This document shows positions 52,455-60,961 of a stretch of 64,000 bases of DNA, one piece after another; positions within the stretch are counted from its first letter, which is position 1, and the number at the start of each line of letters is the position of its first letter. Both the position numbers and the translations under genes were made by a program. The stretch is from Flagellimonas taeanensis (GTDB lineage: Bacteria > Bacteroidota > Bacteroidia > Flavobacteriales > Flavobacteriaceae). Where the stretch lies: contig NZ_QXFO01000009.1 of NCBI RefSeq assembly GCF_003584105.1, positions 124,001 through 188,000 of the forward strand, given 5' to 3'. The notes under the pieces were generated by a model, which was not told the origin of the DNA, did not search any database, and saw only the letters and a list, made by a program, of their open reading frames with translations.

Positions 52455-53795
52455 ATGCCCAAAATCTTGATCATTGAAGACGACACTGCTTTTTGTCAAA
52501 TGCTGCAAAAGTTTTTGACCAAACATGGTTTTGCCGTTTCCACAAGCTACTCCATCAAGGAAGCGGAAGAACAGTTAAGCACTTCCATTTTTGATATCAT
52601 CTTGTCGGACGTACGGCTTCCAAAAGGGAACGGGGTCACCTTGCTCCCACAGGTCAAAAGGGAATCGCCCACTACCCAAGTCATTTTGATGACAGGTTAT
52701 GCTGAAGTGAAGACCGCGGTCAATGCCATGAAAAAGGGAGCTTTCGATTATATCTCGAAACCCTTTACTCCCGAGGAAATCTTGACGGTGATCAACAACG
52801 CCCTCAATGTGGCCCATACCAAGGAAGAAACTCCTAAGAAACCGTCGCCCAGCCCCAAAAAGCTAGAGCAAGCTAGTTTTTTGGTCGGGGAAAGTGAACG
52901 GTCAAAAAAACTCCAGCAATACATAAATCTGGTTGCGCCCACCAATATGTCGGTCTTATTGACGGGGGAAAGCGGTACGGGCAAGGAGGTCACTGCAAAT
53001 GCCATCCATCATGCCAGTAAAAGAAAAGGGCAAAGTTTTGTGGCTGTGGACTGCGGCGCCATTCCAAAGGAAATCGCCACCAGTGAGTTTTTCGGCCACG
53101 TCAAGGGGAGTTTCACAGGGGCGATAGAGGACAAGAAAGGGCATTTTGAAGCGGCCAATGGCGGCACCCTATTTTTGGATGAGGTGGGCAATCTTTCCTA
53201 CGAACACCAAGTACAGTTGCTCAGGGCCATTCAGGAACGCAAGATAAAACGGGTAGGGAGCACCAAAGAGATACAACTGGACCTTCGGATCATTGCCGCT
53301 ACCAACGAAAACCTGCAGGAGGCCGTTGAAGAAGGCAGTTTCAGGGAAGACCTTTACCATCGGCTGAACGAATTTTCCATTGAGGTTCCCTCATTGCGAG
53401 AAAGAAGGGAAGACATTCTTTTGTTCGCCAACTATTTTTTGGATAGGGCCAATGCCGAATTGGAGAAAGAGGTGTTGGAATTTTCAGCCGAGGCCAAACA
53501 GATATTGATGGACTATCCATGGCCGGGAAACCTCAGGGAGATGAAGAACATGATCAAGCGGGCCGTGCTCTTTACGGAAGGCAATACTGTTCTGCCCAGT
53601 TCTCTTTCAGAAGAGGTCGTCAATGGGACCAAAGGCAATAATACTCCCGTCTTTTCCAAGTCCGAATATGAAAAGGAAAGGATCTTGGATGCTCTCAAAC
53701 AGACCAATTTCAACAAGAGCAAGGCGGCCAAATTACTCCAGATAACCCGTAAGACCCTTTACAACAAGATCAATCAATATCAACTGGAAGTCTGA
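52455..53795 (+). CDS. sigma-54-dependent response regulator (NtrC family)
   Basis: A 446-residue activator: receiver domain 1-120 with phospho-acceptor Asp52 (ILSDVRLP) and Lys in YISKPFTPEE; AAA+ domain about 145-385 with Walker A LTGESGTGKE, the sigma-54-contacting GSFTGA loop, Walker B GGTLFLDEVGNL and arginine-finger region NLREMKNMIKRA; Fis-type HTH at the C-terminus (ILDALKQTNFNKSKAAKLLQITRKTLYNK). It should activate sigma-54 promoters such as the one at 51951. Its 3' end overlaps the convergent hybrid kinase gene by 26 nt. Confidence 0.96.
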   Translation: MPKILIIEDDTAFCQMLQKFLTKHGFAVSTSYSIKEAEEQLSTSIFDIILSDVRLPKGNGVTLLPQVKRESPTTQVILMTGYAEVKTAVNAMKKGAFDYISKPFTPEEILTVINNALNVAHTKEETPKKPSPSPKKLEQASFLVGESERSKKLQQYINLVAPTNMSVLLTGESGTGKEVTANAIHHASKRKGQSFVAVDCGAIPKEIATSEFFGHVKGSFTGAIEDKKGHFEAANGGTLFLDEVGNLSYEHQVQLLRAIQERKIKRVGSTKEIQLDLRIIAATNENLQEAVEEGSFREDLYHRLNEFSIEVPSLRERREDILLFANYFLDRANAELEKEVLEFSAEAKQILMDYPWPGNLREMKNMIKRAVLFTEGNTVLPSSLSEEVVNGTKGNNTPVFSKSEYEKERILDALKQTNFNKSKAAKLLQITRKTLYNKINQYQLEV

Positions 53796-56226
53796 CCAGA
53801 TAATCTTTGATGGCAACATTCAGGTGGTGGACCACTTTTTGAAGCTGTGTCAATGTCCCGAATACTTTTTTCGCCTTGGCATCATCAGAAAGATGTTCCA
53901 GTTCCTCCAACAAGGGGATGGCCTTGTGTACCTCCAATTGCCTGAACATGGGCAGCATTTTGTGTGAAATGGCTCTTATTTCCGAAAAATTGGTGCTCCC
54001 AATGTGTGAAAAGAGCAGTCCCAAATTTTTTTCCGTGTTTTCCAAAAAGACTTCCAGTACTTCCAGAACGGCCTGTGGGCTATCTAGGAACGGGGCAATG
54101 TTCCCGACACTGAAATGTGCCGATTGTGAATCAGGAACAGAAGTGGTCGCTGTGTTTCTCCCATTGATCGAATGACCCATCATGCCCAAAATGTTAAGGA
54201 ATGAGGTATTGGAAAATGGTTTTTGCAGTACATCGGTGAACCCCGCCACCGTATAGGCCGATTTGTCCGATATTTTTTGCCCCGTCATTGCTATTACTGG
54301 ATTTTCATAGCCCATGTCCCGAAGTCTTTTCAGAACGGCAAACCCATCGATCCCGGGCATCTGTATATCGGTCAGTACAACATCACATGAAATGTTCCCC
54401 TGTTTTTCAATTTCCTCGAAATTGGTGTAGGTCTTTATAGGGATAGCATTGACTTGGCAGATGTCTTCCAAGAGCTTGAGCATGTTGGCATCATCATCGA
54501 TTGCACAGAGAGTCAAGGGGCCATCAAGTTTTTTTTCTTGTGGAGGGTCTTCCGCAATGGGCATTTCACCAAACGCCACAGGAATCCGAACCGTAAATGT
54601 ACTTCCTTCATTCTCATGGCTTTCCAAATATATCGTTCCGTTGAGAAGTTCGGTCAGTTTTTTCGAAATGGTCAGTCCCAGACCATACCCCCCATATTTT
54701 TTCTCGGTCGAATCACTGGCTTGGGCAAACTCTTGGAATATCAACTCTTGTTGTTCAGTTTTTATACCGATTCCCGTATCCTTTACCCTGATCCTGACCC
54801 ATTGTTCATTCCCTTTTTCTTCCAAGAGGGCGCTTATTTTCACATAGCCCTTTTGGGTGAATTTAAAGGCATTCCCCACAAGGTTGGTCAATATCTGCCG
54901 TATGCGGAATGGGTCGCTCACAATAGGTTTTTCCAGGTTTTCGTCGATTTCCAATTGGAGTTCCACCTCCTTTTTGGAATTTACGTCCTTGAAGTGCAAC
55001 GAGGTTTCCTGGATAAGGTTGGAGAGGATAAAGGGCATCTGTTCGAGGTTCATTCTCCCCGCTTCCAATTTTGAATAATCCAAAAGGTCGTTCACCAAGT
55101 TTTCCACATAGCCCGATGCGGACCTGACATTTTTCAGATAGTTCAGTTGCTTGCCGTTTAATCCGCTGTGTTCCATCAATTCGGAATATCCGCTGATGGT
55201 GTTCAAGGGTGTCCTCAGGTCGTGGCTCACCGTAGTGATCAGTTGCTCCCTACTCTTCAATAGAAATTCAGAGTATTTTTTCTCTTCTTCCAGTTGTTCC
55301 CTATAGCGTTGGACTTTCCAAAAGTCTCTGGAAATCAATAAGGTGAAGAAAACAACGATCAATAGTCCCAATAAAATGGCACCACCGGCCAATCGGGTGG
55401 TCCTTTCCAATGCCTGTTGTTGGTTGAGGCTGTCCAAATAGGCATTTTGGGCCATTTCTTTTTCAAAGCCAGCGATAATGTTCCGTATTTTTTGGGAAAG
55501 CTCAATGTCGGTCCTATAGATCTGCAGCTCTTTTTGGATCATGGAACGTTCAATGGCCGCGGTTTCCATTTTGGCCTTGTTCAATATGGATTTGGACAAA
55601 TGGAGAATGGAATCGATGTTGTTCGCATCAACATCCCCATTGGAACTGGGAATGTTTTTGTTGAGAAGGGCCACATATTCCCGAATGGAATTTTGTGTGG
55701 ATGCGGGCAACTGTTTAAAGTTGGGCGCAAAGGTCTCTGGGGTGATGCGTCCCATGCCCACTTCCATTTTATGGAAAGCATCCAGCACGGAATCGTAAGA
55801 GGTCCTGTTTTCGTTCTTCACCCTAAGTTTGCGCAGCTCGGCACTGTTGAAGACCTTTTGTTTGAGTAGTTCCTGCACACTGTCCAATTGTGAAATAGGG
55901 GCATTGGGGTCATTGTTGGCAAGTGGCTTAAGAGAATCTATGATGGTATTGATGGAATCCACCTTTTGTGCATAGGCCTGGAGGTCGTCCGGTTTTTTGG
56001 TCTGAAGTGCCAACTTGGATAAGTTTTCCGCTTCGTACAGATCAGTGAGCAGCCTATTGGTCTTCAATAACTTGACGTTGTCTTCCTCCTTGCTCTTGGC
56101 GGAAATATAAGTCTTGAACTCACTGTAGATAAAAAAGGAAGCAAGCACGGCTAATACGCCAAGAGCCACGTAACTGGAAATGATCTTGAACGTAAACCTT
56201 TTTTTGGATTTAGGATGCATACCCAT
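53770..56226 (-). CDS. hybrid histidine kinase with receiver and HPt domains
   Basis: An 818-residue membrane kinase: TM1 about 13-33, an all-helical periplasmic sensor about 35-275, TM2 about 278-298 (GGAILLGLLIVVFFTLLIS), HisKA with His335 in TTVSHDLRTPL, HATPase (VGNAFKFTQKG, GTGIGI-like DTGIGI, YGGYGLGLTISKKL), a receiver domain (CDVVLTDIQMPGIDG) and a C-terminal HPt domain (IRAISHKMLPMFRQL). This makes a complete His-Asp-His relay whose final acceptor is probably the convergent NtrC-type regulator. Signal unknown. ATGs at 56226 and 56220 are both possible. Confidence 0.93.
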   Translation of the reverse strand: MGMHPKSKKRFTFKIISSYVALGVLAVLASFFIYSEFKTYISAKSKEEDNVKLLKTNRLLTDLYEAENLSKLALQTKKPDDLQAYAQKVDSINTIIDSLKPLANNDPNAPISQLDSVQELLKQKVFNSAELRKLRVKNENRTSYDSVLDAFHKMEVGMGRITPETFAPNFKQLPASTQNSIREYVALLNKNIPSSNGDVDANNIDSILHLSKSILNKAKMETAAIERSMIQKELQIYRTDIELSQKIRNIIAGFEKEMAQNAYLDSLNQQQALERTTRLAGGAILLGLLIVVFFTLLISRDFWKVQRYREQLEEEKKYSEFLLKSREQLITTVSHDLRTPLNTISGYSELMEHSGLNGKQLNYLKNVRSASGYVENLVNDLLDYSKLEAGRMNLEQMPFILSNLIQETSLHFKDVNSKKEVELQLEIDENLEKPIVSDPFRIRQILTNLVGNAFKFTQKGYVKISALLEEKGNEQWVRIRVKDTGIGIKTEQQELIFQEFAQASDSTEKKYGGYGLGLTISKKLTELLNGTIYLESHENEGSTFTVRIPVAFGEMPIAEDPPQEKKLDGPLTLCAIDDDANMLKLLEDICQVNAIPIKTYTNFEEIEKQGNISCDVVLTDIQMPGIDGFAVLKRLRDMGYENPVIAMTGQKISDKSAYTVAGFTDVLQKPFSNTSFLNILGMMGHSINGRNTATTSVPDSQSAHFSVGNIAPFLDSPQAVLEVLEVFLENTEKNLGLLFSHIGSTNFSEIRAISHKMLPMFRQLEVHKAIPLLEELEHLSDDAKAKKVFGTLTQLQKVVHHLNVAIKDYLVRLPVDID

Positions 56227-56311
56227 ATATACGCTGGCACATCAGGGCCTCGGTTGTTAGTAAAAGTTAAATTTTCCCGATTTATTTTTATGAAAAGTGG
56301 ACTCGGCACAC

Positions 56312-56319
56312 TACATTTG
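56312..56319 (+). promoter_or_regulatory. -7 box TACATTTG ahead of the TPP riboswitch
   Basis: Exact TAnnTTTG match ending about 6 nt before the riboswitch, so the transcript would begin just at its 5' edge. Confidence 0.65.
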
Positions 56320-56324
56320 CCCCA

Positions 56325-56405
56325 TCTCAAAGGGGTGCTTTTTTCACGAAAGGCTGAGATTATACCCAATGAACCTGGGCGGGTAATGCCGCCAAGGGAT
56401 TGCGC
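56325..56405 (+). promoter_or_regulatory. TPP (THI-box) riboswitch
   Basis: Contains the diagnostic order AGGGGTG, CTGAGA, ACCC, TGAACCTG, GGGTAATGCC and AAGGGA, which are the conserved pieces of the TPP aptamer (HMP-binding and pyrophosphate-binding arms). About 95 nt separate it from the ATG of the TonB receptor at 56500. No terminator hairpin is visible in the gap, so control may act on translation start; in either case TPP should switch the gene off. Confidence 0.95.
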
Positions 56406-56499
56406 AAGGCGCATCTTGGAATTTCTATGTTTCTTTTGAAACAAAAATCAATTTATCAACAAGAATAATGACCCCTTTTATTCGTAACATTTTTTACGA

Positions 56500-58758
56500 A
56501 TGAAACTGCTTTATTCAATCAGTAAGCCCATGACCGCTGGGTTGGAATGCGGTCCAACGCGACCGACAAAGAACCACGGGAGCAACATCAAAACCTTAGT
56601 GGCAACATTGGCCCTTTCCGGATTCGCATCCACCATGGGCGCACAGGAAGCGCAGACCGATTCCCTGGAAGGAAAAAAAGTCGTGCTGGATGAGGTCTTG
56701 GTACAGGCCATTAGGGTGACCAAGGAATTTCCCATCACCTTTTCCAACTTGAACCAGGAGGAAATGGCTTCCAGGAACCTAGGACAGGATGTGCCCATTC
56801 TGATGAACTTTATGCCTGCGGTAGTGACCACTTCCGATGCAGGAGCTGGGGTGGGATACACCAGCATCCGAGTCCGGGGTAGTGATGCCACACGGGTAAA
56901 CGTGACCATCAATGGCGTGCCCTATAACGATGCCGAATCGCAGGGTACGTTTTGGGTGAACATGCCCGATTTTGCCTCTTCCACCCAAAGTCTTCAATTG
57001 CAAAGGGGTGTGGGGACCTCTACCAACGGGGCAGGGGCTTTCGGTGCAAGCCTCAACGTCCTCACCGATGCGTTTTCCGAGGAAGCCTATGCCAAGGTCT
57101 CATCATCCGTGGGGAGTTTCAACACGCTGCGGAACAATGTGAAGTTCAGCACCGGTATCTTGAACGATCATTTTGAATTTTCGGGAAGGTTGTCCCGGAT
57201 CACTTCCGATGGGTATGTGGACAGGGCGGCTTCTGAACTGGACGCCTATTTCCTGCAAGGGGTTTATAAGGACGAAAACACCCTTATAAAGGCACTGCTC
57301 TTTGGAGGGCACGAGATTACCTATCAAGCTTGGGACGGGGTCACCGCCCAACAATTGGAGGAGGACCGAACGTTCAATCCTGTGGGGGAGTACACCGATG
57401 CCAACGGACAGACCAGGTTCCATGACAACGAAGAGGACAATTACAAGCAAGATCATTTTCAACTGCACTGGAGTGAGACTTTGAGTGATGAGTGGAGCAC
57501 CAATCTGGCCTTCCACTATACACGTGGACGAGGTTTTTTTGAACAGTACCGCGATGAGGATGATTTTGCCGATTATGGATTGGAGCCCATCACTGTGGAC
57601 GGGGAAGAGGTCAGCACCACAGATTTGATCCGTAGGCGTTGGTTGGAAAATGATTTTTACGGGACCGTCTTCTCGGCCACTTACCACAAAAACGCACTCC
57701 GAGTGATCTTGGGGGGAGGGTATAACGAGTATAAAGGTGATCATTTTGGGGAGATCATTTGGGCACGTTTTGCCAGCAACAGTGATATTCGGGACCGATA
57801 TTATGACGACAGCTCCACCAAGACCGATCTTAATGTGTATGCCAAGGCCAACTATCAGCTCAACAGCAAATGGTCTGTTTTTGGCGATCTGCAATACCGA
57901 GGGGTTGGCTATGAGGCCAATGGGGAGGATACCGGATTGGTCGATGATACCTTTGATTTTTTCAACCCCAAGGCCGGCGTCACTTTTGATTTGGATCGAA
58001 ACAACAATTTCTATCTTTCCTATGCCAGGGCCAGCAGGGAGCCCAACCGTAACGATTACGAAAGTGGGAGCCCAAAACCTGAGCATCTGAACGATTTTGA
58101 ATTGGGATGGCGCTATGTTTCCCCCAATTTCCAATTGAATACCAATGTATACTATATGAGGTACAAGGACCAGTTGGTGTTAACCGGAGAGCTCAACGAT
58201 GTGGGGGCGCCCTTGAGGTCCAACGTGGGGGACAGTTATCGCTTGGGTCTGGAAATGGATGCCAACATCAAACTGGGCCAAAAGTTCATGCTCAGGCCCA
58301 ATATCGCCCTTAGCGACAATCGAAACCTCGACTTTTATTTCCAAAGGGACGGGGAACTACAGGATTTGGGGAATACCAACATAGCCTATTCCCCAAAGAT
58401 CGTGGCAGGCAATATTCTGGCCTTTCAGCCCAATCAAAACCTACAGTTGTCCCTACTGTCCAAATTTGTGGGCAAGCAGTACATGGGCAATATTGATTCG
58501 GAAAATTCCACTTTGGACAGTTATACCCAGACCGATTTCAATGTGCAATATGTCATCAGGGCCAACTCCTTTTTTAAGAGCATTGTGTTGTCTGGTCTGG
58601 TGAACAACATTTTCGATGCCGATATTGTTTCCAACGGATATTTTTACACTTATGATGATGATTTTTCCAACCCAGGAACCATCACCACCATCGAGGAAGC
58701 CAGGTATTATCCTCAGGCAGGAATCAACTTTTTGTTGGGGGCCACCATTGTTTTTTAA
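56500..58758 (+). CDS. TPP-riboswitch-controlled TonB-dependent receptor (thiamine uptake)
   Basis: A 752-residue outer-membrane receptor. After a signal-like segment (TLVATLALSGFASTMGAQ, about 32-49), a TonB-box region precedes the plug (about 65-185: NLGQDVPILMNFMPAVVTTS, TSIRVRGSDATRVNVTINGV, GVGTSTNGAGAFGASLNV), then a 22-strand barrel to the C-terminus. No carboxypeptidase-like domain. The riboswitch identifies the ligand as thiamine, its phosphates or a precursor. The N-terminus is odd: about 30 polar residues precede the hydrophobic core, so the true start could be further downstream (ATG at 56530) or the signal has an extended n-region. Confidence 0.92.
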   Translation: MKLLYSISKPMTAGLECGPTRPTKNHGSNIKTLVATLALSGFASTMGAQEAQTDSLEGKKVVLDEVLVQAIRVTKEFPITFSNLNQEEMASRNLGQDVPILMNFMPAVVTTSDAGAGVGYTSIRVRGSDATRVNVTINGVPYNDAESQGTFWVNMPDFASSTQSLQLQRGVGTSTNGAGAFGASLNVLTDAFSEEAYAKVSSSVGSFNTLRNNVKFSTGILNDHFEFSGRLSRITSDGYVDRAASELDAYFLQGVYKDENTLIKALLFGGHEITYQAWDGVTAQQLEEDRTFNPVGEYTDANGQTRFHDNEEDNYKQDHFQLHWSETLSDEWSTNLAFHYTRGRGFFEQYRDEDDFADYGLEPITVDGEEVSTTDLIRRRWLENDFYGTVFSATYHKNALRVILGGGYNEYKGDHFGEIIWARFASNSDIRDRYYDDSSTKTDLNVYAKANYQLNSKWSVFGDLQYRGVGYEANGEDTGLVDDTFDFFNPKAGVTFDLDRNNNFYLSYARASREPNRNDYESGSPKPEHLNDFELGWRYVSPNFQLNTNVYYMRYKDQLVLTGELNDVGAPLRSNVGDSYRLGLEMDANIKLGQKFMLRPNIALSDNRNLDFYFQRDGELQDLGNTNIAYSPKIVAGNILAFQPNQNLQLSLLSKFVGKQYMGNIDSENSTLDSYTQTDFNVQYVIRANSFFKSIVLSGLVNNIFDADIVSNGYFYTYDDDFSNPGTITTIEEARYYPQAGINFLLGATIVF

Positions 58759-58791
58759 AACCTAGTGAATGGGATTCTGTACTTTTATAAT

Positions 58792-59793
58792 ATGGCAGAA
58801 TCCCATTTTCTTTTTCCTGAAAGCAGACCCCTTCGCTGGGGCATCATTGGTTGTGGCAGTGTGGCCGAAAAAAAGAGTGTTCCAGCCTATGTGAACACTC
58901 CTGATTTTGAAGTACGAATGGTCATGCGCCGCAATGCGGAGAAGGCAAAGGACTATGCCCGGAGGCACAAAATAGCCCAATGGACCACCAATGCGGATGA
59001 GGTAATTGCCCATCCGGAGATAGATGCCATCTACATAGCCACACCACCCGACTCCCATAAATTTTATGCCCTTAAAGTGGCCGCTGCTGGGAAACCGTGC
59101 TGCATCGAAAAGCCCTTGGCGCCCAATTATGCAGACAGTCTTGCCATTTATGATGCATTCCGGGCAAAGGACATTCCACTATTTGTGGCCTATTACCGTC
59201 GTTCGCTTCCCAGGTTCCTTAAGGTGAAGCAATGGCTGGATGAAGGCCTGATCGGGAAAGTACGGCACATTCATTGGCAAAAGACGAAGCCACCCAGTGA
59301 TTTAGATCTGAGTGGCGAACACAATTGGCGCACGGACAGTAAAGTGGCACCCGGAGGGTATTTTGATGATTTGGCGAGCCACGGGCTGGATCTGTTCACC
59401 TTTCTGTTGGGGGACATTCAAACGGCCCACGGGATTGCATTGAACCAACAAGGGCTATATTCCGCTCACGATACGGTTTCTGGGACTTGGCTGCACGAAG
59501 GGGGTATCACCGGAACCGGTTTCTGGAACTTTGGCTCTTTTCAAAGGGTCGATAACGTGGAGATTTTGGGTTCTGGAGGAAAAATCAGCTTTGCGGTTTT
59601 GGACGAGGCCCCTTTGATCTTGGAAAATGATTCAGGGCAACAGTTCCTCGAAATCCCCCATCCAGATCATGTGCAACAATTTCATGTGGAAAACATCAGG
59701 GAACACCTGTTGGGAAGAACAATCCACCCATCCACCGGAAAAACGGGATTGCACACCAGTTGGGTCATGGACCGGATTTTGGGAAACAGCTGA
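58792..59793 (+). CDS. Gfo/Idh/MocA family oxidoreductase
   Basis: A 333-residue NAD(P)-dependent oxidoreductase. Rossmann motif LRWGIIGCGSVAEKKSVPAY, then IDAIYIATPPDSHKFYALKVAAAGKPCCIEKPLAPN with the catalytic-type EKP motif, and the C-terminal alpha/beta domain (GGYFDDLASHGLDLFTFLLG). Substrates of the family are sugars, inositols and the like; unknown here. ATG at 58792 is used because a 7/8 -7 box TACTTTTA at 58780-58787 overlaps the longer frame. No obvious link to thiamine uptake. Confidence 0.9.
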   Translation: MAESHFLFPESRPLRWGIIGCGSVAEKKSVPAYVNTPDFEVRMVMRRNAEKAKDYARRHKIAQWTTNADEVIAHPEIDAIYIATPPDSHKFYALKVAAAGKPCCIEKPLAPNYADSLAIYDAFRAKDIPLFVAYYRRSLPRFLKVKQWLDEGLIGKVRHIHWQKTKPPSDLDLSGEHNWRTDSKVAPGGYFDDLASHGLDLFTFLLGDIQTAHGIALNQQGLYSAHDTVSGTWLHEGGITGTGFWNFGSFQRVDNVEILGSGGKISFAVLDEAPLILENDSGQQFLEIPHPDHVQQFHVENIREHLLGRTIHPSTGKTGLHTSWVMDRILGNS

Positions 59794-60231
59794 TCAGTTG
59801 GAGATGACCACCACATTCCCACTCTGTGTGGCCCTGTAATATAGTAGGTCATGATATCTTTTGCCGTCGTTCGGCCTGTCCAATTGCTGTCCCGTGAATA
59901 GGTTATAGGTATAGCCTTCACAGCTGCACACCACATTCTGCCCATCAATGGTCATGGTGGAGCAATCATTGGGGGTATGGTTGGGGCAACTGGCCTCAAA
60001 GGCATAGTAGCTGTCCAAGCTGGATTTGATCACAAAAGCACCGCGGGTGCCCACACCGCTGTTTCCCACATACACAGGATTGCCTATGGTATTGAGATTG
60101 CTGTACAAGGGCAGGTTGAGGTTCAGTTCAAACCGGAAATTTACCTCCTGTAAATAGGGATTTCGGTTGGTACTATCTGAACTACAGGATAATAGCAAAA
60201 AAAGAAGACAAAGGCTCCAGAAGTATTTCAT
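59794..60231 (-). CDS. Rieske-like lipoprotein with incomplete metal ligands
   Basis: A 145-residue lipoprotein, signal peptide ending in FLLLSC (Cys16). The rest resembles the Rieske fold: ASCPNHTPND, then VVCSCEGYTYNLFTGQ. A functional [2Fe-2S] Rieske site needs C-x-H and C-x2-H; here the pattern is CPNH and CSCEGY, so the ligands are displaced or lost. A redox role is doubtful. ATG at 60231 starts the signal peptide. Its stop abuts that of the convergent oxidoreductase. Confidence 0.7.
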   Translation of the reverse strand: MKYFWSLCLLFLLLSCSSDSTNRNPYLQEVNFRFELNLNLPLYSNLNTIGNPVYVGNSGVGTRGAFVIKSSLDSYYAFEASCPNHTPNDCSTMTIDGQNVVCSCEGYTYNLFTGQQLDRPNDGKRYHDLLYYRATQSGNVVVISN

Positions 60232-60279
60232 AGCTGTATTTTCAATGGGCTCCTTCAGCAAAGTTGAACAAAAATTACC

Positions 60280-60287
60280 TATATTTG
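60280..60287 (+). promoter_or_regulatory. -7 box TATATTTG upstream of greA
   Basis: Exact TAnnTTTG match 131 nt before the greA ATG, implying a leader of about 125 nt. A weaker 7/8 box, TCCCTTTG, at 60393-60400 could drive a short-leader transcript. Confidence 0.6.
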
Positions 60288-60291
60288 CGTT

Positions 60292-60340
60292 AAATCCTCG
60301 CAAAAACCATGCAGGTCATGGGAATCGTTGAGGATTTTTT
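60292..60340 (+). terminator. terminator-like structure in the greA leader
   Basis: Outer arms AAATCCTC (60292-60299) and GAGGATTT (60330-60337) enclose an inner hairpin CCATG/CATGG (60307-60321); TTTTTT follows at 60335-60340. This looks like an intrinsic terminator or attenuator directly after the transcription start, before greA. Confidence 0.5.
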
Positions 60341-60417
60341 GTATTTGTAAAGAAAGAGACCATTGGGGAAATTTTTTTGATTTTCTTCGATGTCCCTTTG
60401 CATTAAAACATCACGAT

Positions 60418-60894
60418 ATGAGCAAGATATCTTATTATACCGCTGAAGGACTAAAGAAGTTGAGGGACGAGCTGAACCAGCTAAAGGATGTGGAGCGTCC
60501 CAAGGCATCCCAGGCCATTGCAGAGGCCAGGGACAAAGGAGATCTCTCCGAGAATGCCGAATATGATGCTGCAAAGGAAGCACAGGGCCTCTTGGAAATG
60601 AAGATTTCCAAAATGGAGGAAACCTTGGCCAATGCCCGATTGATCGATGAATCACAATTGGACAACTCAAAGATACTGGTGCTGTCGACCGTAAAGTTGA
60701 AAAACCAGGCCAATGGTATGGTCATGAAATATACCTTGGTGGCCGAAAGCGAGGCCGATCTAAAGACCGGAAAGATATCCGTTACCTCCCCGATAGGAAA
60801 AGGGTTGTTGGGAAAATCAGTGGGCGACATGGCAGAGATCAAGGTGCCGAATGGAACCTTGAAACTAGAAGTTTTGGAGATTACCAGGGAGTGA
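60418..60894 (+). CDS. greA: transcription elongation factor GreA
   Basis: GreA, 158 residues. N-terminal coiled coil with the tip residues SENAEYDAAKEAQGLLE, which reaches the RNA polymerase active site and triggers cleavage of backtracked RNA; C-terminal FKBP-like domain (ISVTSPIGKGLLGKSVGDMAEIKVPNG). The ATG at 60418 gives the family N-terminus MSKISYYTAEGLKKL. Followed by a terminator and the HIT gene. Confidence 0.97.
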   Translation: MSKISYYTAEGLKKLRDELNQLKDVERPKASQAIAEARDKGDLSENAEYDAAKEAQGLLEMKISKMEETLANARLIDESQLDNSKILVLSTVKLKNQANGMVMKYTLVAESEADLKTGKISVTSPIGKGLLGKSVGDMAEIKVPNGTLKLEVLEITRE

Positions 60895-60917
60895 CAACGA
60901 TTAAAATCTGTATATTT

Positions 60918-60942
60918 AATCCCGTCCCACGACGGGATTTTT
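60918..60942 (+). terminator. intrinsic terminator after greA
   Basis: AATCCCGTC and GACGGGATT arms with loop CCAC, followed by TTT. Ends greA 20 nt before the HIT gene. Confidence 0.85.
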
Positions 60943-60961
60943 AGTTAAAAACCAAATCAAG

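Noticed and set aside
57103..58134. Long minus-strand open frame inside the thiamine TonB receptor gene
   Set aside because: Antisense to a well-supported receptor; product has no recognisable family and unusual Ile/Pro-rich composition typical of a shadow frame.
60328..60417. N-terminal extension of GreA
   Set aside because: The first 30 codons would encode a Cys/Phe-rich stretch not found in GreA and would run through the leader hairpin; the ATG at 60418 gives the family start.
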